Source: an uncultured Faecalibacterium sp. (GTDB lineage: Bacteria; Bacillota; Clostridia; Oscillospirales; Ruminococcaceae). From it: DNA of 64,000 nucleotides. This document shows, one piece after another, positions 60,092 through 64,000 of this stretch (positions within the stretch are counted from its first letter, which is position 1; every line of letters begins with the position of its first letter). Under the pieces are notes generated by a model, which worked only from the letters and a program-made list of their open reading frames with translations, had not been told where the DNA came from and did not search any database. The position numbers and the translations under genes are program-made. Where the stretch lies: NCBI GenBank assembly GCA_944385995.1, contig CALWZL010000005.1, positions 35,447 to 99,446 on the forward strand, read 5' to 3'.

Positions 60092-60119
60092 TTGAAGTTT
60101 CAGCGCCTTGTGTTAAAAT
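60092..60119 (+). promoter_or_regulatory. Promoter of pta
   Basis: TTGAAG (60092-60097), 16-bp spacer, TAAAAT (60114-60119). Confidence 0.7.
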
Positions 60120-60188
60120 AAAAGGGAAAGAAGCTTCTTGTGTCCAACATGGGAAGAAAATACTGGAACGTTATCGGAGGTAATCAAA

Positions 60189-61214
60189 ATGGCAGATATG
60201 TTTGCGCCGCTGGTAGAGCAGCTGAAGACGAATCCCAAGACCATCGTTTTCACTGAGGGCAGCGATCCCCGCATTCTGGAGGCAGCCAGCAAGCTGCTGG
60301 CCGAGAAGATCCTGAAGGTTGTCATGGTGGGCAACAAGGCGGAGTGTGAGGAAGCGGCAGCCGCAGGCGGCTTTGATATTTCGGGCGCTGAGATTATCGA
60401 CCCCGATACATATGAGGGCTTTGACGAGATGGTCAGCACCATGGTGGAGCTGCGCAAGGGCAAGATGACCCCGGAGGAGTGCCGCGACCTGCTGAAGAAG
60501 TCCAACTACTTTGGCACCATGCTGGTCAAGATGGGCAAGGCCGACTGCCTGCTGGGCGGCGCCACCTACTCCACCGCTGATACCGTCCGTCCTGCTCTGC
60601 AGCTGATCAAGACCAAGAAGGGCGCTCATCTGGTGAGCTCCTGCTTCATTCTGGACCGCGACTGGGGCGATGAGGGCCTGAAGCGGATCGCCATGGGCGA
60701 CTGTGCCATCAACATCGACTATCAGGATACCGTGGACAAGACCACCGGCGAGGTCAAGCTGTCCGCTGCTGATAAGCTGGCCGAGGTGGTGGTTGAGACC
60801 GCCAAGACCGCTGCCATCTTCGGCATTGACCCGAAGGTCGCTGTCCTGAGCTTCTCCACCAAGGGCTCCGGCAAGGGCGGCACGGTGGCTCTGAGCCATG
60901 ACGCCACCATCAAGGCCCAGGCTCTGGCGCCCGATCTGCCCATCGACGGCGAGCTGCAGTTTGATGCAGCTGTTTCGCCCGAGGTTGCCAAGACCAAGTG
61001 CAAGGGCAGCAAGGTGGCAGGCCAGGCCAACACCTTCATCTTCCCCTGCATCGAGGCCGGCAACATCGGCTATAAGATCGCACAGCGTCTGGGCGGCTAT
61101 GCTGCCTATGGCCCCATCCTGCAGGGCCTGAACGCTCCCATCAATGACCTGTCCCGCGGCTGCAATGCCGACGAGGTCTACAAGATGAGCCTGATTACTG
61201 CCTGCCAGTCCTAA
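60189..61214 (+). CDS. pta: Phosphate acetyltransferase
   Basis: 341 residues. TNPKTIVFTEGSDPRILEAA at the start, then MLVKMGKADCLLGGATYSTADTVRPALQ and the C-terminal NTFIFPCIEAGNIGYKIAQRLGG signature. Interconverts acetyl-CoA and acetyl-phosphate in acetate fermentation; no acetate kinase gene is adjacent. GGAGG precedes ATG 60189. Codon use is strongly biased, as for a highly expressed gene. Confidence 0.96.
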   Translation: MADMFAPLVEQLKTNPKTIVFTEGSDPRILEAASKLLAEKILKVVMVGNKAECEEAAAAGGFDISGAEIIDPDTYEGFDEMVSTMVELRKGKMTPEECRDLLKKSNYFGTMLVKMGKADCLLGGATYSTADTVRPALQLIKTKKGAHLVSSCFILDRDWGDEGLKRIAMGDCAINIDYQDTVDKTTGEVKLSAADKLAEVVVETAKTAAIFGIDPKVAVLSFSTKGSGKGGTVALSHDATIKAQALAPDLPIDGELQFDAAVSPEVAKTKCKGSKVAGQANTFIFPCIEAGNIGYKIAQRLGGYAAYGPILQGLNAPINDLSRGCNADEVYKMSLITACQS

Positions 61215-61244
61215 CAGGTTTCCATCTGATTTAAAAGCAACATG

Positions 61245-61286
61245 AAAGCCGCCCGGTTCTCCACAGAGAGAGCCGGGCGGCTTTTT
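61245..61286 (+). terminator. Terminator of pta
   Basis: AAAGCCGCCCGGTTCT pairs with AGAGCCGGGCGGCTTT, then TTTTT. Confidence 0.92.
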
Positions 61287-61332
61287 GCGTCCGTTAAACT
61301 GGAAAATATCCGCAATGGGGGTCTATGCCCTG

Positions 61333-61367
61333 ACAAAAATTCCCCGCACCCACTGGTGCGAGGAATT
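61333..61367 (-). terminator. Terminator of nfnAB operon
   Basis: On the minus strand AATTCCTCGCACC with GGTGCGGGGAATT (arms 61355-61367 and 61338-61350), then TTTTG. Confidence 0.82.
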
Positions 61368-61387
61368 GCGCTGCAAAAGGAAATATT

Positions 61388-62785
61388 TTAGCCCTTGGAC
61401 TTGATGTACTCGTCGATGGCCTTGGCGGCAGCCTTGCCGGCGCCCATGGCCTTGATGACGGTGGCAGCACCGGTGACGGCGTCGCCGCCGGCATAGACGC
61501 CTTCACGGCTGGTGTCGCCGTCATCACCGCCGGTGACGATGCAGCCGTGCTTGTTGGTCTCCAGACCCGGGGTGGTGGTGCGGAGGAGGGGATTGGGACT
61601 GGTGCCCAGGCTCATGATGACCGTATCCATCTCCATCGTGAACTCGCTGCCGGGGATCTCGATGGGGCGGCGGCGGCCGGAGGCGTCGGGTTCACCCAGT
61701 TCCATCTGGATGCAGGTGATGGCCCGGACAAAGCCGTTGTCATCCGACAGAATTTCCACCGGGTTGGTGAGGATCTTGAAGATGATGCCTTCCTCTTCGG
61801 CGTGCTCGATCTCTTCCTTTCGGGCGGGGAGCTCTTCCATGCTGCGGCGGTAGACGATGTAGACCTTTTCGGCGCCCAGACGCAGGGCGCTGCGGGCAGC
61901 ATCCATGGCCACATTGCCGCCGCCCACGACGGCAACCCGCTTGCCCACATAGATGGGAGTCTTGCTGTCAGGCAGGTAAGCCTTCATCAGATTGGAACGG
62001 GTCAGGAATTCGTTGGCGGAGTAGACGCCCTTGAGGCTCTCGCCGGGGATGCCCATAAACCGGGGCAGACCGGCGCCCGAACCGATGAAGACGGCCTCAT
62101 AGCCATACTGGCCCATCAGTTCATCGATGGTCAGGATCTTGCCGATGACCATATTGCACTCAAAGTCCACGCCGATGGCCTTCAGGCCGTCGATTTCCTG
62201 CTGGACGATGGCCTTGGGCAGACGGAATTCGGGGATGCCGTACATCAGAACACCGCCGGCCACATGCAGGGCCTCATAAACGGTGACCTTGTAGCCCATC
62301 TTGGCCAGATCGCCGGCAGCGGTCAGGCCGGCAGGACCAGCGCCGATGACGGCGACCTTGTGGCCGTTGGCAGCGGGAATCACAGGGTCGGTGTGGACGT
62401 TTTCGCGGTGCCAGTCAGCCACAAACCGCTCCAGACGGCCGATGCCCACCGGCTCGTTCTTGATGCCGCGGGTGCAGCGGCCCTCGCACTGGCTCTCCTG
62501 GGGGCAGACACGGCCGCAGACAGCGGGCAGAGAGGAATCCTCGCTGATGATCTGATAGGCGGCCTCAAAATTGCCCTCGGCTACCTGGGCGATGAAATCG
62601 GGAATCTTGATGCCCACGGGGCAGCCCTCCACACAGGGCTTGTTCTTACAGTGAATGCAGCGCTTTGCCTCGTTGACGGCCATCTCGGCGGTATAACCCA
62701 GCGCCACCTCGCTGAAATTCTTGTTGCGGACGTTGGGGTCCTGGGTGGGCATGGGGCACTTTTTGGGGTCCATATTGAAAGCCAT
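61388..62785 (-). CDS. nfnB: NfnB-type subunit of ferredoxin:NADP+ oxidoreductase (GltD-like)
   Basis: 465 residues. N-terminal cysteines CIHCKNKPCVEGCP and CGRVCPQESQCEGRC bind two [4Fe-4S] clusters; FAD site VAVIGAGPAGLTAAGDLAKMG; NADPH site VAVVGGGNVAMDAARSALRLG. Often annotated as glutamate synthase small subunit, but it sits 2 bp after a ferredoxin-NADP reductase gene, the layout of NfnAB, which couples NADH and reduced ferredoxin to NADP+. This links the redox pools used in fermentation and in the reductive operons of this window. Confidence 0.92.
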   Translation of the reverse strand: MAFNMDPKKCPMPTQDPNVRNKNFSEVALGYTAEMAVNEAKRCIHCKNKPCVEGCPVGIKIPDFIAQVAEGNFEAAYQIISEDSSLPAVCGRVCPQESQCEGRCTRGIKNEPVGIGRLERFVADWHRENVHTDPVIPAANGHKVAVIGAGPAGLTAAGDLAKMGYKVTVYEALHVAGGVLMYGIPEFRLPKAIVQQEIDGLKAIGVDFECNMVIGKILTIDELMGQYGYEAVFIGSGAGLPRFMGIPGESLKGVYSANEFLTRSNLMKAYLPDSKTPIYVGKRVAVVGGGNVAMDAARSALRLGAEKVYIVYRRSMEELPARKEEIEHAEEEGIIFKILTNPVEILSDDNGFVRAITCIQMELGEPDASGRRRPIEIPGSEFTMEMDTVIMSLGTSPNPLLRTTTPGLETNKHGCIVTGGDDGDTSREGVYAGGDAVTGAATVIKAMGAGKAAAKAIDEYIKSKG

Positions 62786-62787
62786 GA

Positions 62788-63630
62788 TTACTTTACCTCC
62801 ATCTGCAGCAGGTTGCATTCCTTTTCGCGGGCGCGGGTCTCAAAGGGGCGGTACATGCTGCCGCGGGCCATGGCCTCATCGAAATCCACCAGGTCGCCGT
62901 CAAAGTCGGGGCCGTCCACGCAGGCAAACTTGGTCTTGCCGCCCACAGTCAGACGGCAGCCGCCGCACATGCCGGTGCCGTCGATCATGATGGGGTTCAT
63001 GGAGACGACGCTCTTGATGCCGTACTTCTGGCAGGTCTTGACCACGAACTTCATCATAATCAGCGGGCCAATGGTGATGACCTCGTCGTACTGGTTGCCG
63101 GCGGCAATCAGCTCCTCCAGCGCAGCGGTGACGACGCCCTTGGTGCCGTAGCTGCCGTCGTCGGTCATGACCTTCAGGGTATCGCTGCATGCGGCGAACT
63201 CATCCTCCAGGATCAGCAGGTCCTTGGAGCGGAAGCCGATGACACTGTGGATCACGCAGCCCTGCTCGTGGAGCTTGCGGGCCACCGGCAATGCGATGGC
63301 GCAGCCGACGCCGCCGCCCACAACGCAGACCTTCTTGAGACCCTCGGTCTCGGTGGCGCGGCCCAGAGGGCCGACGAAATCATGGACACAGTCGCCCTCC
63401 TTCAGGGTGTTGAGCTCCATGGTGGTGCCGCCCACAATCTGGAAGATGATATCCACGGTGCCTGCCTGCCGGTCATAGCCGGCGACGGTCAGGGGAATAC
63501 GCTCACTGTCTGCAAAGGGACGGATAATGATAAACTGACCCGGCTGCGCCTTCTGTGCGATCAGAGGCGCCTCGATAACCAGCTTGGTCACCGTGGGGTT
63601 CAGCACAACCTTTTGGATGATCCGGTACAT
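62788..63630 (-). CDS. nfnA: NfnA-type subunit (ferredoxin-NADP+ reductase alpha)
   Basis: 280 residues. Ferredoxin-reductase-like FAD domain (GQFIIIRPFADSERIPLTVAGY), NAD-binding domain (VCVVGGGVGCAIALPVARKL) and a C-terminal [2Fe-2S] motif GTGMCGGCRLTVGGKTKFACVDGP. Also similar to sulfide dehydrogenase beta subunits; pairing with NfnB decides. AAGGAG before ATG 63630. Confidence 0.93.
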   Translation of the reverse strand: MYRIIQKVVLNPTVTKLVIEAPLIAQKAQPGQFIIIRPFADSERIPLTVAGYDRQAGTVDIIFQIVGGTTMELNTLKEGDCVHDFVGPLGRATETEGLKKVCVVGGGVGCAIALPVARKLHEQGCVIHSVIGFRSKDLLILEDEFAACSDTLKVMTDDGSYGTKGVVTAALEELIAAGNQYDEVITIGPLIMMKFVVKTCQKYGIKSVVSMNPIMIDGTGMCGGCRLTVGGKTKFACVDGPDFDGDLVDFDEAMARGSMYRPFETRAREKECNLLQMEVK

Positions 63631-63706
63631 GGCGATAACTCCTTTATATACTGATTGTTCCATTCCCGCAGCGGGAGGCAGAGCTTCCGCTGCCATAACG
63701 ATATTT

Positions 63707-63735
63707 ATTATACAGTTTTTAGCAAAATAATGCAA
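63707..63735 (-). promoter_or_regulatory. Promoter of nfnAB
   Basis: On the minus strand TTGCAT (63735-63730), 17-bp spacer, TATAAT (63712-63707). Confidence 0.83.
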
Positions 63736-63772
63736 TGCAAACTGTATTTTACCAAAAAACCAAAATTAGTGG

Positions 63773-63801
63773 TTGACAAGCGGGCAGAATTTGAGTATAA
63801 T
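63773..63801 (+). promoter_or_regulatory. Promoter of tRNA-Gly/tRNA-Val operon
   Basis: TTGACA (63773-63778), 17-bp spacer, TATAAT (63796-63801): a consensus sigma-A promoter. Confidence 0.92.
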
Positions 63802-63844
63802 ACTGTTCGTCGCCGGTCGAAAGCCGGCGCACCACATGAAATGT

Positions 63845-63920
63845 GCGGCCGTAGCTCATCTGGTAGAGCGCCACCTTGCCAAGGTGGAGGTAGCGAGTTC
63901 GAGCCTCGTCGGCCGCTCCA
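63845..63920 (+). tRNA. tRNA-Gly (anticodon GCC)
   Basis: Acceptor GCGGCCG/CGGCCGC, anticodon loop TTGCCAA, T-arm with GTTCGAGCC, discriminator T and encoded CCA (63918-63920). Confidence 0.97.
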
Positions 63921-63924
63921 TTCT

Positions 63925-64000
63925 GTGGAAGTTTAGCTCAGCTGGGAGAGCATCTGCCTTACAAGCAGAGGGTCAGCGGTTCGAGCCCGTTAACTTCCAC
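63925..64000 (+). tRNA. tRNA-Val (anticodon TAC), cut at the window end
   Basis: Acceptor GTGGAAG/CTTCCAC, anticodon stem TCTGC/GCAGA with loop CTTACAA (TAC). The window stops after the last acceptor base, so discriminator and CCA are not seen. Starts 4 bp after tRNA-Gly. Confidence 0.95.

Noticed and set aside
61388-62785. Glutamate synthase small subunit annotation
   Set aside because: No large subunit nearby, while an NfnA-type gene is 2 bp away; NfnB fits better.

Overview
This 64 kb window is chromosomal DNA of a GC-rich, anaerobic gut-type Firmicute. It is most likely from the Oscillospiraceae, in the Faecalibacterium/Gemmiger/Subdoligranulum neighbourhood; that placement is inference from composition and gene content. 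The supporting signs are AGGAGG-type ribosome binding sites on nearly every gene, sigma-A promoters with 16-18 bp spacers, low-GC intergenic DNA between GC-rich genes, Ser/Thr/Ala-rich lipoprotein linkers, an NfnAB transhydrogenase, a SigI/RsgI pair and many carbohydrate ABC systems. There is no rRNA, CRISPR array, prophage or insertion sequence. Three tRNA genes are present: Ser-GGA, Gly-GCC, and Val-TAC cut by the window end.

Region 1 (1-12.6 kb, + strand) is a glycoside locus. After the 3' end of a GH39-like gene come a Gfo/Idh/MocA oxidoreductase, a TIM-barrel isomerase/epimerase, a second TIM-barrel protein with a small DUF6379-like partner (the architecture of C-glycoside deglycosidase), a flavodoxin-fold reductase with a zinc ribbon, a second Gfo/Idh/MocA oxidoreductase, a GPH-type symporter, a ROK sugar kinase and a ribose-type ABC transporter. 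The suggested route is import, oxidation of the sugar at C3, cleavage of the glycosidic C-C or C-O bond, re-reduction of the 3-keto-sugar, and phosphorylation.

Region 2 (12.7-24.3 kb) holds tRNA-Ser, an FMN-dependent 2-hydroxy-acid oxidase and, on the minus strand, an alpha-glucoside regulon: binding protein, two permeases, GH13 oligo-1,6-glucosidase-type enzyme, beta-phosphoglucomutase, GH65 phosphorylase, two small membrane proteins and a LacI repressor. Four copies of one palindromic operator lie in its promoters.

Region 3 (24.4-32.5 kb) is the most unusual part. A TetR regulator is divergent from a five-gene operon: a paralogue of the flavodoxin/zinc-ribbon reductase; an NuoG-like iron-sulfur/GltD-like subunit; a three-part fusion of an NuoF remnant, a ferredoxin and a fumarate-reductase-type flavoprotein; a membrane protein; and a PhlG/phloretin-hydrolase-like enzyme. 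With Region 1 it suggests uptake, deglycosylation, reduction and C-C hydrolysis of plant polyphenol glycosides.

Region 4 (32.5-46.3 kb) carries a Crp-type regulator with a class II site ahead of a MATE pump, a candidate structured RNA, an SDR enzyme, sigI-rsgI with three matching promoters, a His-tailed PepSY lipoprotein, a purine permease, an XRE-TPR regulator, a pair of exporter half-ABC proteins and a LytTR two-component system whose kinase has no membrane sensor. Region 5 (46.3-64 kb) is mostly housekeeping: a polar amino acid ABC operon, RluA-type pseudouridine synthase, XPD/DinG-like helicase with a nuclease-like N-terminus, P-loop ATPase, family 4 uracil-DNA glycosylase, alpha/beta hydrolase, AI-2E-type membrane protein, HD hydrolase, AzlCD, Pta, NfnAB and two tRNAs.
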